A stretch of DNA of 64,000 nt. Origin: Grifola frondosa (lineage: Eukaryota > Basidiomycota > Agaricomycetes > Polyporales > Grifolaceae). Positions 27,511 through 38,527 of this stretch are shown in pieces (the stretch's first letter is position 1; every line of letters begins with the position of its first letter). Both the position numbers and the translations under genes were made by a program. Location of the stretch: contig LUGG01000002.1 of NCBI GenBank assembly GCA_001683735.1, positions 2,294,001 to 2,358,000 on the forward strand, given 5' to 3'. The notes under the pieces are model-generated. The model saw only the letters and a list, made by a program, of their open reading frames with translations, did no database searches and was not told the origin of the DNA.

Positions 27511-28003
27511 TACTGAGATATATCAGCTTCGTCGTCTCTGGTTCACATCGAAATTTTTGGCCAGCGAATTGTTACTCATTGTGGTTAGGGTTGGGCATGA
27601 GATGGCAGACGTTTATGGGCATGTTCGAGACTGGATTCTCGAGAGAATCAGGCTTGAATTATGCCAATTTCTCGAGATTCCGGAACTTCAATGATATGTA
27701 TACTCTTTACTATGAAATTAGCTTGATTCTTCTGGATAAATAAAGTTTTGTCTGCATTTCTTATGAGGTACGCTAAGCGATTCGACTCAATCTCATGAAT
27801 TCGGTGCGACCAATGTCTTCCAATTCAGTGGAGAAATATCATGAGGTTCGTTTGGAAAGTAAAACCACATCGAAGAGTAAACAGCACCAACACAGCAGCC
27901 CCAACCTAAACTGAAATGCAGCCGAATGTATTACACTCTATGTTCAGTTCGTTGAGCAAAAACAAGAACGAAGACAGAAGAAAAACATAATCAGGAAGGT
28001 GGA
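27511..28003. other. 3' region of WD40 gene 3
   Basis: The second open frame seen after gene 2 is also open here to 27694 (ending FLEIPELQ). The remainder, to the RING gene, shows nothing recognisable. Confidence 0.4.
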
Positions 28004-29191
28004 TCAGATCCAACCGAACGGAAAGAAGCCATCCCACGGCCCATCCCCCACACGGCCCGTAACCCCTCCACGCACACCTCGCACCGGGCTTGATTCCCGC
28101 AGTTGACCCGCGACAGTGCGTACCAGACTCTTCAGCGAAAAAACTTCGATGGGTCTATTCTTCACCAAAACTCGACACGACGGACACGTATATTGGGGTT
28201 GTGGTTGTTGCCCAATTATCGCCATTGCTTCTGCATGTAACTGGCGATGCATTTCGTCGGGCATATGCAGGTTCTCTAGGGCAGCCTGATAGTTAGCGAG
28301 AACTGGGTCGTTAGGGATGTAATTATTGTGTGTCTCGAGGTGCTGCACAAATGTGCCGTCAAACCATTTCTCCAAGCACTCTTGGCAGAAAGTGTGACCA
28401 CAGACGAGACTGCATCGTCAATGGAACTGGAAGTCAGCGTTGGTATGGGAGTATGCAACATTCAACGTACACATATGGCGACCACATCTCTGTCATACAG
28501 ATTGTGCATAGAAGATGGTCCTTAATGGTCGAGATAAACTGGAGAGGTTGGTCAGTGAGACCAAAAACGTTGTCCAATCTGGATAATATACCTCCGTCTG
28601 CCGTTCTGAATTGACACATAGCTGCGCCTGGAGACGGTCCGCGTCCTGAAGGCTGTCATCAACGAGCCCTTTCGAAATGAAACACGTCGTGATGTACACC
28701 CACCTCTACGGACCTTCGCAGCGTTTCAGCCTCCTGTTGTTGGCATAGTCGATGACTACCCCGAACGAACGCACTTCATAACGCACCATTCTCGCTTCTT
28801 TCAACTGTTATCAAGTGAGACCAAATAAAAATCTTCAAATCTGAATGACACACCTCCTGGGTATGCTGACATAATTCAGCACGTAACTGGGCCTGGATAT
28901 GGCATGCATCCTAGAGGTAGTTATCAGCGGGTTACACAGAAGCAAAAGATCACGGAATGGATGCCCACCTCTAGGGACTTTCGGAGTCTACGAACCTCCT
29001 GCAACAAATCATACAATAATCATCCTAAATGTAAGCACTTGACAACATACCTTTTCGGACTCACTTAACCTTTTTCTCGCAGAATCCAACCTTGAGGTTG
29101 ACGTTGGAGGACAATCGTCGTCAGAAGACGATATCTCGATGACATCCGTCGATGCTATCGAGACATGCTGCTTGCTCCGTTTCTTCGACAT
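28004..29191 (-). CDS. RING-finger protein (probable E3 ubiquitin ligase)
   Basis: The minus-strand start is MSKKRSKQHVSIASTDVIE at 29191; the upstream part of that frame reads into the shared upstream segment. Exon 1 is acidic (EISSSDDDC). Several short exons then encode a charged, probably coiled-coil region. The RING follows: LLCTICMTEM (first Cys pair), then after an intron LVCGHTFCQECLEKW, and finally YTCPSCR. The spacing between the CGH and the last Cys pair is long, about 60 residues including LANYQAALENLHMPDEM. The tail is Arg/Gly-rich and ends FFPFGWI. RING proteins usually transfer ubiquitin from an E2; the substrate is unknown. Upstream it carries the same segment as the FHA-kinase. 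Confidence 0.72.
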
Positions 29192-29209
29192 CAGAATCTT
29201 GCAGAGCAA

Positions 29210-29999
29210 CTAGGGTTGAAATCACATCAAGGATGAAGAGTATTCTGAGCATACCAGATTGTGTGCGAGTGAGCAACGTGTTTGCCGGTGTGATCACGCA
29301 GCGTGTCGCGATCGAACAGAGTGCCGCAATGGAACGCTTCCGCGGACGACTTGCACTAGTCCGTACACGTGTCGTGATGAAACAGCACGTTGCGAAATTC
29401 GCAACATGCGACTGATGTCGTGATCATGTCGCGATTGAACAGTTCCGCGCCGACTGAGCACTCCGTGCGTGTATCGGGATCGGCTCCCATGCTAAGTGGA
29501 AAGTGAGCGGAACATTCAATTTGTCAATAATGAGTGGGAAACTTATCGCATTGGAGCCTCTTGAAAGGCTGACTTTGACTTCAGATGACTTCAGAATCTC
29601 AATCGTGAACCTTGTCATGTGACTTTGGCTTCCGTGAATCATGTCACAGTAATATCGTGACATGTGTCACAACTCGCTCCATCGACTCTAAACTGTTCAT
29701 GCACTCTGAGCTGACTTCTATCGCTTCCACCCTGAGATGTGTCAGGACCACGAGTCACTGTCTATGATCGTCGCGCGCAATTTCAGATAGTATATTTCAT
29801 GCGGGAACCGACTTCAGGCCAGCGACGTCTTGGGCTGCCCAGTGGGCTGTTCCGTGCTTTTGCCTGATCAAAGTCACCGACAGATTGGGTTCGTCCACCG
29901 GTTTCAGCCTATTCCACATTCATGATAAGCTCCAGCTCTAGCTCACAGGCACGGCTGTCGATGTTTAGCCTGTAAGTCTCACCTACTCCCATTTTGGTC
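29210..29999 (-). repeat. Shared upstream segment, copy in front of the RING gene
   Basis: Inverted copy of 6535-7264. Homology starts at ATTTTGGTC (29999) and ends at CTAGGGTTGAAATCA (29210-29224), 19 bases before the RING start codon. Bases 29225-29282 do not match and look like a replacement. The 18-mer cluster and near-palindrome are retained at about 29296-29445. Relative to the gene it serves, its orientation is the same as for the kinase. Confidence 0.85.
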
Positions 30000-30151
30000 A
30001 CTATCTCGTCTTCTTCCTCCCAGGTTGCGCCATCCCCTGTGTACCCATTTGTTTGGCCATGACAAACTAGGATTGTAATACTGCAACCCAAGTGTTTGTG
30101 CATTTTTTTTCTGTTCTTTGTACAATTTGCATTCAGTATTTCGGCAACCAT
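29909..30151 (-). other. Short hypothetical frame crossing the repeat edge
   Basis: An 80-codon minus-strand frame contains TWEEEDEIVTKMGVGETYRL and ends in NVE. Its last 30 codons lie in the shared segment and also exist at 6541-6630, but the upstream part exists only here. This suggests the 29-30 kb location holds the older context of that edge. I do not recognise the sequence. Confidence 0.3.
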
Positions 30152-30388
30152 CTGACAGTCCGTCAGTGTCCCGTGAGTGCCCTACCATCACTTAGCATCA
30201 GCTCACCGCGAGCTGTAATTTATGTCCTCCCATTTACTCTCCGTAAGCTGTGATTTTGCATCCTTCATTCACCTCTTCTTAAGCTCTGTGGGCTTCGTAG
30301 CAACGTGGATCGTTTGTGCCGATCCCCAACACGCCGATTCCTATGCAGACTGATGTCGTGAGTTGCCTCCAAAATTTTGGTCATTGAT

Positions 30389-30872
30389 TCACTCAATCAC
30401 ACCATCATGGTACGAACTTGCAGATCGTCGATGAACCTGAATCACAGTCCTTGTCAGAACCTTTAGCTCTGCTGCAACCGGTTCGTGCCTCTCGCACAGA
30501 TGCGTGCTATCCAACTCACAATCTCCAACAGTTATCAGTAATCCACAATCCAGTGCTAACCACAAACCAGCTGCTGCGCCTCTGCTCAAGGAATATTATC
30601 AGAACTCTCGAGCTCAGTGTCATGATTGACACTTGCACGGGATTCCACAATGGGGTGGCCGTCACCAACAGGCGCATTTTTTTGCTCCTGCGCAGTACGT
30701 CTCTGCGCCATTCTGCCGAACGCAGCCCAGTCATTGTACCCATTGATACAATGTGGGAGCACACGGCATCGGGACAGCTTTCACGATACTTGTGGCCGCT
30801 CATTATTGAGCTACAATTTTTGCAACATACTGCTATCGTCGTTCCCCGGACGGACGGCCGTGGAAGGGGCAT
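30389..30872 (-). pseudogene. Possible SNF2-type helicase fragment
   Basis: On the minus strand, WRRDVLRRSKKMRLLVTATPLWN resembles motif III of SNF2-family helicases (LLxTATPxxN). Upstream VSMGTMTGLRSAEW sits where a DExH/'GTMYTALR'-type segment would be, but the DExH residues are not visible. Downstream frames are short and broken. The match rests on one motif only. Confidence 0.3.
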
Positions 30873-30925
30873 GTTCTGTTTGTCCTCGCTGGCTCGGAGT
30901 GTTGGCGGATTGTCCAGAAGGTGAG

Positions 30926-31306
30926 TAGTGTTGCTGCAGCTAAGTCAGGCCTAAATGGTATATGACTCATAACTTGGGCAGTTTTTCACATATCATAGTG
31001 CTCTTACATTCATTTCGTAGCCTATATATAGCCGCATACTCGTGCCAAATATCACAATGTTATACCTCATATTGATGGAGATATAGCCAAAAAGCCGATT
31101 GCAAAGTCCGACTTTTTAGTCAGCTTTTTTACCAATGTAACTGAAATTGAAACATATTGAAGATAATTATGCAAATGGTGGTGTTACATTCAAATACATA
31201 TACATCTTAGCTATTAATTTCAGTTAAGATCATGTCATTATCTGCAAAATTCATGTCAGAATATCTAAAAAGCTGAAACAGGTGTGACTAAGCCGTGGCA
31301 ACACTA
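30926..31306. mobile_element. hAT-type MITE, copy 2 (381 bp)
   Basis: Same length, orientation and terminal repeats as the copy at 2517-2897. It is flanked by perfect 8-bp duplications AAGGTGAG (30918-30925 and 31307-31314). The perfect duplication suggests this insertion is younger than copy 1. Confidence 0.9.
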
Positions 31307-31314
31307 AAGGTGAG

Positions 31315-31878
31315 CTTATCCTGTTATCACGTACGAACAAATGCTTCATCGTGTCCAGATGCGCTGGAACTTTGACTACACCCTGACAATGTTCCATACT
31401 AGATACAGACATCAACGTCCATGTTTGTCATGACCATTCAAGTAGACGATCTGCGTTAGAATTGGAATTTTTTGCATACGATTGGATTTTAAATCGAGGC
31501 TATCAGAGCACTTGGCATATTCAGCGCATATCAGAGCAGCCAACAGCCCAAACCATAGGTGCTTAATTAGAATAATAAGAAGTGTCAAGAGCCAAGGCTG
31601 AACATTTACCATTTTGTTGCACGGTGGTTCGTTTTCGCTTCCCAGATCTGAGATGCTTGGATCACCGCATGCCAGACGCGGCCGGTATCGTTTCAAGATG
31701 CTTGATATCGATAGGAATGCTGGGCACGTCCTATCGTTTTCCTATAAGTTCTTGCTCCCAACGCCATTAGTCTCACGGTGAGCCGTTGGTATTCATGTCT
31801 GATCATATCGACCTCGAAGCACAGAAGAACTGTCCCTCCTTGAAGGTTTTCTCAGATAAGTTCGCAGAAGAAGTGTAG
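31315..31878. other. Intergenic
   Basis: No supported gene. A minus-strand 94-codon frame (31412-31696) has a hydrophobic stretch but no partner exons or family pattern. Confidence 0.4.
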
Positions 31879-31939
31879 ATGCAATTCTCATGCTGGAATG
31901 TAGGATGGTCGCCTCAACAGAGGGCCCATAGCTACGCAT

Positions 31940-34481
31940 CCATGTGGCCGCATTCAGCTCCTGGTTATTTCGCTGACGCTGCAATGAGCGCCAGTGCTCA
32001 GCAACCCGCAAGAGGACAGCATGCATTTCAAGGCGGGTGCAGTGAAGGTACATTCCGCTGCAATCTCTCGGACTTCTTCTGATCTTATTTATACTGTTAC
32101 GATAGCCATGACTCCGCTGACATATCCTCACGTTGACTTGTCGAAAGCAGCAACGGAACAAGTCCTTTCTCAGCCATCTCAGCCTGGACTGCAAGTGCAT
32201 CCGTCAACAAAACCAGCATTTGTTACGATTCCTGCGTCAGTCTGTTATATTCTTTTATCGTATTTGCGATTCATTCGAGCTCACGACTGCAGCAAAAGGT
32301 ATTGGAACCCAGGAGAAACTAACGTTGGGACTGAACTTAATGATGACCCCATGGAGGGCTCATCCTCTCCAGCAAGCTCTCCATCCAAGAGGACATGCCG
32401 CGCCATCCCCAGAACGAAGGCAAGTCGTCCCTCCATCTCTACGTCAGCTCGCGAATAAGCGGCTATGATAAACAGGAACAGCTTGCCGATTCTGACGATA
32501 GCATGTCAGAGGCTGATCCTCCTCATGAATCCAAGTCGCCAGCACGGGGAATGAAAGGAAAGTCCCGCGCACTGGGTCGCAGTCCCAGGCAACCTCGTCG
32601 ACATTTCAACGACCCTCTTCACGGTTTGTCATTGAATTTTGGCATTGCGTCACAGCCTGCTACATCTTCCACCGATCCCGTCTCCTCGTTAGGTCACTGT
32701 GCTCCGTCTGCGATGAGCTATACGACTCCAATTCCCACCTCGGTGGCGGAAATCAATGAGAGATACCACGTAATATATCCAACTCAAATTCTTATTTTCA
32801 TAGCGGACTGATGTCTTTTCAAGCGCGCTGTTGATACTATGCCGTCTACTCATAATTCAATTCCCACACCTGATATTACGCAGTCCGCTCCTCCTAATTT
32901 AGTTCCGACACCTGTGCCTGCGCCACAACCAAATACTGGTTACAATGCAGTACGTGCGACTCCTTAAAGGCTTTTTAGTGATCTGATATACATTCAAGCC
33001 ATCTGTTGTCCCCTCTCCGCGCAATACTTGCAATGTACCCGTGGAGTCCCAGAGTTCCACGCCGGTGTTGAACGAACATATTCGTCCGCCTAATCAAACC
33101 CATGCCCCACAGACGACTCACGGAGGTCACAATGTACACGTTACCTTTATCGTATTCAACTAGATACTAACATCTTCTCATAGCCCATTCATGCGACCCG
33201 GGATGACATTTTGGAAATGCGGCAGGACTTACATAACATTAGCCACCAATTGGGACGATTTGCTGATATGCTCATGACCGTTATGTCGAAGGATTCTAGC
33301 CCAAAAAATCCCAACGACCCCGGAAAAGGCAGTGAAATAAAGATGGAGGTTGACAGCGATGAAGGCTCTGCTGCAGATGTCGAAGATACCGTTCCAAGCT
33401 CGCCAATGTTCCGTGAGCCTCGTAAAGCCAGGATCATACCGGCACGTCGAAGTGGGGATTCCTTGGCGCTAGCTGTATGTCTCAGAATTTCTGCGAAGCC
33501 CTCGTCTGACATTATTATATGGGATTAGAGGGATGTGCAGCAACATGCAAGGTTCTTAATGAATCGAGAAAACTGGAATTCTCCTTTCGATCCTGCGTTT
33601 CTGGCTGCCGAAGCAGAAGTCTTGGCTTTTGATCCCTCCCGCGGATATTGCTGCACAGCAGATCATTTCCGCCCAGATCTTGGATCACCTCCGGGGACTC
33701 CTTGGAACAAATCAATTGCCAAGGTCTTTGTCAAAAGTTTCATGGAAGAAGAGATATACTCGTGCACAAACTCAGATGAGGTTGAGGTTGCTTTTCGAAC
33801 CCATTTGAAGCACTTGCGCAAGATGCTGGCAAGGGCTGGTATGTCGAAAGCTGAGGTTGCTACACGGCTGATTTCTGCCAAAAGGGCAGAGAGGAAACGA
33901 AACGTCCGTGTATTTTTTTCCATCTGGGATCCACCTCACTGACACGCAACGTTAGCTTTTCTATCGCCGAATCGAGGTGGCTGCCAATCATTCAGAATTG
34001 AGGCGGCATTTAGATATCTTACAGACTCTCGGAGTAGATGGGATGAGCTCAGATGAGTCGGATCATGAGAACGGGGTGGCTCAGTACCGCGTTCTTGTGA
34101 AGCCATGGAGAAATCCTATGCTCACTCCTTGGTTGAGGACATTCGACGCCGCTTATCGAAGGGATCGATTGAACGGAGGCAACCAGACCACTAGGGGAGC
34201 TCAGCCTCATCTCCGCCTGGCTTCGCAGAAGCTGGACTACTCATGGCCAGCCGTTCCTCGTCTTCCCTACAATGCGTACGAGGTGAAGTGGCTGCAGAAT
34301 CTTTCTCAATTCGATCTCGAATTGCTCTCTCCCGACCAGCGGGAATATAAGTTCTTTCATACCCCTACGATGATGGAGTGAGTCTCGATTTAGTATAGGT
34401 TCCTTGCTGCAAGGCTGACCATTTTGCAGGTTGGCCCAGGCGTACGATGGGGATCACAACAAGAATAGACCATATGTATGA
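31940..34481 (+). CDS. Agaricomycete 'SSDESD' family hypothetical protein
   Basis: Long plus-strand exon chain. Early frames contain YASMWPHSAPGYFADAAMSAS (about 31938) and a disordered N-terminal region with IPRTK and SDDSMSEADPP. Then comes MRQDLHNISHQLGRFADMLM with an acidic MEVDSDEGS patch (33211-33480). The C-terminal part is conserved-looking: RDVQQHARFLMNRENWNSPF, DHFRPDLGSPPGTPWNKSIA, TRLISAKRAERKRN, then after an intron HLDILQTLGVDGMSSDESDHE, KPWRNPMLTPWLRTFDAAY and LPYNAYEVKWLQNLS. It ends at 34481 (NKNRPYV). Proteins with this layout are multi-copy in agaricomycetes and, from memory, often lie near KDZ or Tnp2 transposons; one is 4 kb away here. Function unknown. The exon structure before 33.2 kb is approximate. 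Confidence 0.6.
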
Positions 34482-34780
34482 GGTGCATACGGTTAAAGAC
34501 GGGGCATTAAGTGTCTAAAGGAGCATCTAAGCTCGTGATCGCAAGCCGCTTGAAGTAGTAGTTCGTTCTGGCAGGAAAACAATGTGTAGTTAGGTATACG
34601 TATACATGGTCAATAATGACCGCTCCGATATTACGTGCAGCCTTATGTAGTCGGTGACTGGCATGACTCTCAAGTGCAATAAACACACGCACTTTCACAG
34701 ATTAAGGATAGCCATACATACTTCGCATATCATTACGGTCGTAAAGACTTCATAAACCTGTATAATAATAATTACGACCA

Positions 34781-35944
34781 TCAGACTGCATCAGCAATAT
34801 GATCCCGCAAGTCCTTTACCCCCTCAGTCAACTTCCGCAGCGTGTGGAGCGCAGTAGCGATGCTCGTGAATGCGTGTGTGCGGTATGTGCCGATACTACG
34901 CAAGAGTTGGAGGTGGCTCTCGCACCAGCGCAGCTCGTGGCCGTTCCCACCAAGCCAAGTCCGTGGCTCCGAGAGCAACTTGCTCTTTGTGGAAGACACG
35001 GACTCGTCCTCTACATCGACGATTTCTTGCAACACCGTCAGCAAATATTCAAGCCGATTGAGATTTGCGAAATGCGATTCGGCTTCAAGAATGAGGTGTT
35101 GCATCTGTGAACCAAGGACATTATTGAAGTCGATGAACTCCGTGACCACCCTGTTGGTCTCAGGACCTCGGGAAAAGGGCCATATTATGTTGAATAGGGA
35201 GCTCTGGCGAGTGGCGGTTCTGAGAGCACGAAAGACATAGTCATTGATCGCTATAGCACTGCAACATTGCATGGCTCACTTAAGTGCTGAACCGGTGGAA
35301 AGTACATCTAGTACACACCTGTCCACTGTCCCACTAATTTTCGATGCGAGCTTCTGTAGGCCTTTACCCGTCTTCTTCGCCTCTTCCACAAAGTCAACAA
35401 GAGTATTCACCAATTCTTCGCTCCTGAGATTGCTTGCCCGGATCAATGTGACAAGATTCGACCCAGCCATTTCCATCTTCCTGATCTCCAAACTCATCGC
35501 GGAGCTGTCGGTCGCTCCATCCAACAGCGGCTGAAACATTTCACTCTGCACGTTCATCAGTTTTAGGTAGTCCGCCCGCTGCGGTGCGATGTGACAGATA
35601 GAGGAGCGGGAAATGCCGGGGAGGATGCAGAGTGTGCCATGGGTATCCATCAAGCGACCAAAAAAGAAAAGACACCATATGACGATGAATGCAACGAGGG
35701 GTTTGCGTAGAAGGTGAAAAGCCATATACACGATGTTCAACACGTACTGTAGCGCCATCATCTGTAGCAGCCTTGTTCGAGTGAATGTAACACAGAGTAC
35801 ATGTCCGTTGTCGGCGTCGGTCGGCGTCGGGAAAGAGAGACCTATCCTTGGGGAATCGGAACTGGGCGGCGGAGCATCGCCCAGGTGTGCTAAATCGCGA
35901 CGCAGAATCAAATAACGACAAACAACACCAAATATCAACACCAC
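34781..35944 (-). CDS. Membrane-anchored coiled-coil hypothetical protein
   Basis: Two minus-strand exons: 35944 to about 35318, and about 35262-34781, joined at an intron with donor GTGTGTAC and acceptor TTGCAG, which restores ...VD-SAIAINDYVFRAL. The better start may be the Met pair at 35761/35758 (MALQYVLNIVY). A transmembrane segment follows (PLVAFIVIWCLFFFGRLM), then CILPGIS. The rest is largely helical: YLKLMNVQSEMFQPLLDGA, LRSEELVNTLVDFVEEAKKTGKGL, and later QMQHLILEAESHFANLNRL. It recalls a fungal family of single-pass proteins with a long helical lumenal or cytosolic part. The function is unknown to me. Its 5' end lies in arm B, so a truncated copy of that end is at 17003-17066. Confidence 0.7.
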
Positions 35945-36319
35945 AAGAAACTTCTAACTTCGAAGTCGCAACGAACCAAAAGCTGTATGTGGGCGCGCCG
36001 ATATCAAACTTTTGGTGAACACGCGCAGAATCATACGGCTTTTTTCATCCCTCAAGCCATACCCAACTTCTGTGCCCGTAGGCTTGCCATCTGCTTCTCG
36101 TCCCGGCGAAGTCACCGGAGCAAGAGCGCTCGAGTGAACTCTTGGTTGGTGCTGGCATGTTTCAGACTCCTGGATGTATGCTCTACGGTCTCTCTCGCCG
36201 GTAATACATGCAGAATGACGTATCATCACTACAGCCGAAGCTATCGACCAGTGTCCAAAACTTTCCCAAATCATGAGGTGACGATGGTGAGTCGACTTTG
36301 CACACTTTCTCATATTCAA

Positions 36320-36946
36320 TTCTTATGTCCTCTCAGGAGGAAACGGCCGCCGCCTCGTTGGACGTCAATTTTAAAGAAGAATCAAGTGCCATCGAGCAAT
36401 GTTCGTAATACATTATGATCTACATCAAACGTTGTATTAATCACACCGCTATTCTCATAGGGTTCAAAGTTCTATCTGAAGCGGCTCTTTACAGTCTTTT
36501 ACAACATTCTACCAAGTTCACATTCGGTTGTTCACCGCCGTTCTTCAGCAAATGGCTAGGGCGGACCTCATGACTGCCCTGCCCAGTCCGGCTGTCGGAG
36601 GTGAGCTGCTTTATGTCATTCATGAACTCGATCCTAATTTTCGCGTAAAGGTTCCATGCAGAGCCAAATGAAAGCAAAGCTGGCAAGCATGAACCTTAAG
36701 TCGTTTGGCTTGAAGTCAAACGTTCCCGGGTTGCTCACGGCACGCAACTTTCGGGTTCTGCGTAACTCATTCCTTTCCCCTGACTCCGCTGGTGGTGATC
36801 CGGCTGCCACCTTGGCTCAGCAACGTGCTAAGTTGAAGGCTAGCCATGCCGCTCGCCATATCTCTGCGCCTGCTCTCGCGACTGCTGTCGGTGCCGATGG
36901 CCGCAACACGTGGGTGGTTCGGGTTCCTCTCGGCTCAGTCAAGTAG
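36320..36946 (+). other. Hypothetical small gene or exons (arm B)
   Basis: Counterpart of the segment at 16002-16640. Frames with EETAAASLDVNFKEE, MARADLMTALPSP and a 96-residue basic C-terminal part (KAKLASMNLKSFGLKSN, 36656-36946) are preserved. The family is unrecognised. Confidence 0.35.
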
Positions 36947-36959
36947 ACGAACGCGCGTC

Positions 36960-37935
36960 GTCTCTGAGGCAGGAGATGTCCATCTCCACTTCTAACAGCA
37001 TCATCTCTTCGCGTCCCAAGAGCACATGTTTTTCGGGCTTGCAAATGCCTTCAAGACTCCGAGCGGAACGCCAGCAGGGCTGGTACCCTCAACGGATTTG
37101 GCTGTCACAATGGCTGGGGCGGCATGCGGACCGGATATGAACCCGAGCTCGTCTCTGAGTCCCTGCTCGACGAGCCTTTGTGTTCTCCAGAAGGTGTATC
37201 CAGTCCATGCTCCGACGTTGAAGGCATCTCCGTGGCCGCAGCCATCGACGGCCACTTATTTAATGTTGCGCGCTTCACCTCCCCCACCAATGCAGGCGAT
37301 GCGCAAGACCTGCGGCGGCACAGCCCCGTGCTTCGACAATTTTGTCTTCCCGTCGGTGACCGTGGGGATGCAATCCTTGCGCCATCTGTGCATTCGGGCA
37401 CGTTGAATTATCGCTTGCGCCGCCGCGGATCGTCACGCAGCTGCAATACCTCGAGTGGCCGCACATGAACTGCCGAAGGATCCGCGTGGCATGCTCAGGC
37501 TGATGCGACAGGTAGAGGAGGTGGTGGAGCGTGGTCGGGGCGAAGGCGACATGCCTTGGGCGAGGGCCCGTTGCACAAGGGATTGCAGATACCGTCGCGT
37601 AACAAGACCGCGCTGGTGCGGCCGGCACATTGCATGAATTAGACCCTACGCTCGGCGTCGTGAAGCATGCGCAGGGAAACTCGTCGGTGCTCTTGCATTG
37701 TTCGGCGGGGGTCTTCCTCGCTGTCGACGTTGTGCTTGATGGCGTGCTCCGCGAGATGCGTAAGAGGAAGGAGGGCAAGCTGCGTCTGCCGCGGCGGCTG
37801 AGGAGTGGGGGCTCGTCGCCACCTAATGGGACGGGGAGCGGGAGCGGAAGTAGAAGTAGAAGCCCTGAAAGTAGCGGTGCAGAGCCGATGGAGGTCGACT
37901 CCAGCCCGAGTCCGCGCCGGAGGCAGTCGCTGTGA
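36960..37935 (+). pseudogene. Tyrosine-specific protein phosphatase, loop-deleted (arm B)
   Basis: Counterpart of the arm A phosphatase. VLLHCSAGV at about 37687-37713 runs straight into FLAVDVVLDGV, with no GRTGG and no catalytic Arg. The WPD-loop equivalent region near 37440 is frame-shifted relative to arm A (a one- to two-base difference). The N-terminal half lies in other frames. The basic GSGSGSRSRSP tail ends at 37935. Confidence 0.65.
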
Positions 37936-38009
37936 ACGTCACTGCGCTGACGTGCCAGTGTCGGTGGGGCAGAACGAGGTGCATGTGCCTGTTGCGGGCT
38001 TCACAGGGG

Positions 38010-38480
38010 CGGCTTACCTTTTGGCGCAGCAGCCGGCTTTGGCCTATCTCGCTCTTGCAGAGGCACGTTCTCCAGCACAGCGTGGGTACTCATCCTGGAT
38101 AAGAGATCTCTACCATATCCTTCAGGCTCTTGACGTCCCTACTGCACTCGATTTCGCACAGCTCCGTTCAATTACCTACATACGCGGGGAGATTGCAGTG
38201 TCGCGTTGTGTGGTGCTCTGACAACAGCGCCAGGGTTTTGTACGAAAAGGGGAACACTTCGACAAGGTGTTGTTTTTCCGGGGATATGTACCTCCATCTC
38301 CCAATTCGCGAGCGGACGACGACATCCCTTGCCTGCGGCGGATGTGCCGCTTCTGCGCCTGCCATGCCGCATAGGAGAGACGAACGATCAGAGCTCGTTG
38401 GCAGGTGGTGGCTTAGTAATCGTAGAATACCGCGTCCGATGTATGTTTGTCAGAAGCAATCCATCCTCATTCTATTGCTC
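38010..38480 (+). pseudogene. LINE reverse-transcriptase tail fragment (arm B)
   Basis: Encodes AYLLAQQPALAYLALAEA and LYHILQALDVPTALDFAQL. It continues past the arm edge into TAATCGTAGAATACCGCGTC and the TGTCAGAAGCAATCCATCCT block, which is also the 3' tail of the minus-strand LINE remnant at 48.1-48.2 kb. Confidence 0.65.
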
Positions 38481-38527
38481 CTGCTCCCCAACTCCTTTAG
38501 TCGGGTGCTACATCATCCATCATCCTT

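Larger units (their letters stand above)
35880..38416 (+). repeat. 2.5-kb inverted duplication, arm B
   Basis: Reverse complement of 14532-17066, 18.8 kb away. Here the flanking genes continue through both edges: the membrane-protein gene is complete to the left, and the LINE fragment reaches its shared 3' tail to the right. This arm is therefore the likely source. Confidence 0.9.

Noticed and set aside
31793..32200. A 135-codon minus-strand frame
   Set aside because: Opposite the N-terminal exons of the plus-strand 'SSDESD' gene, with no family pattern.
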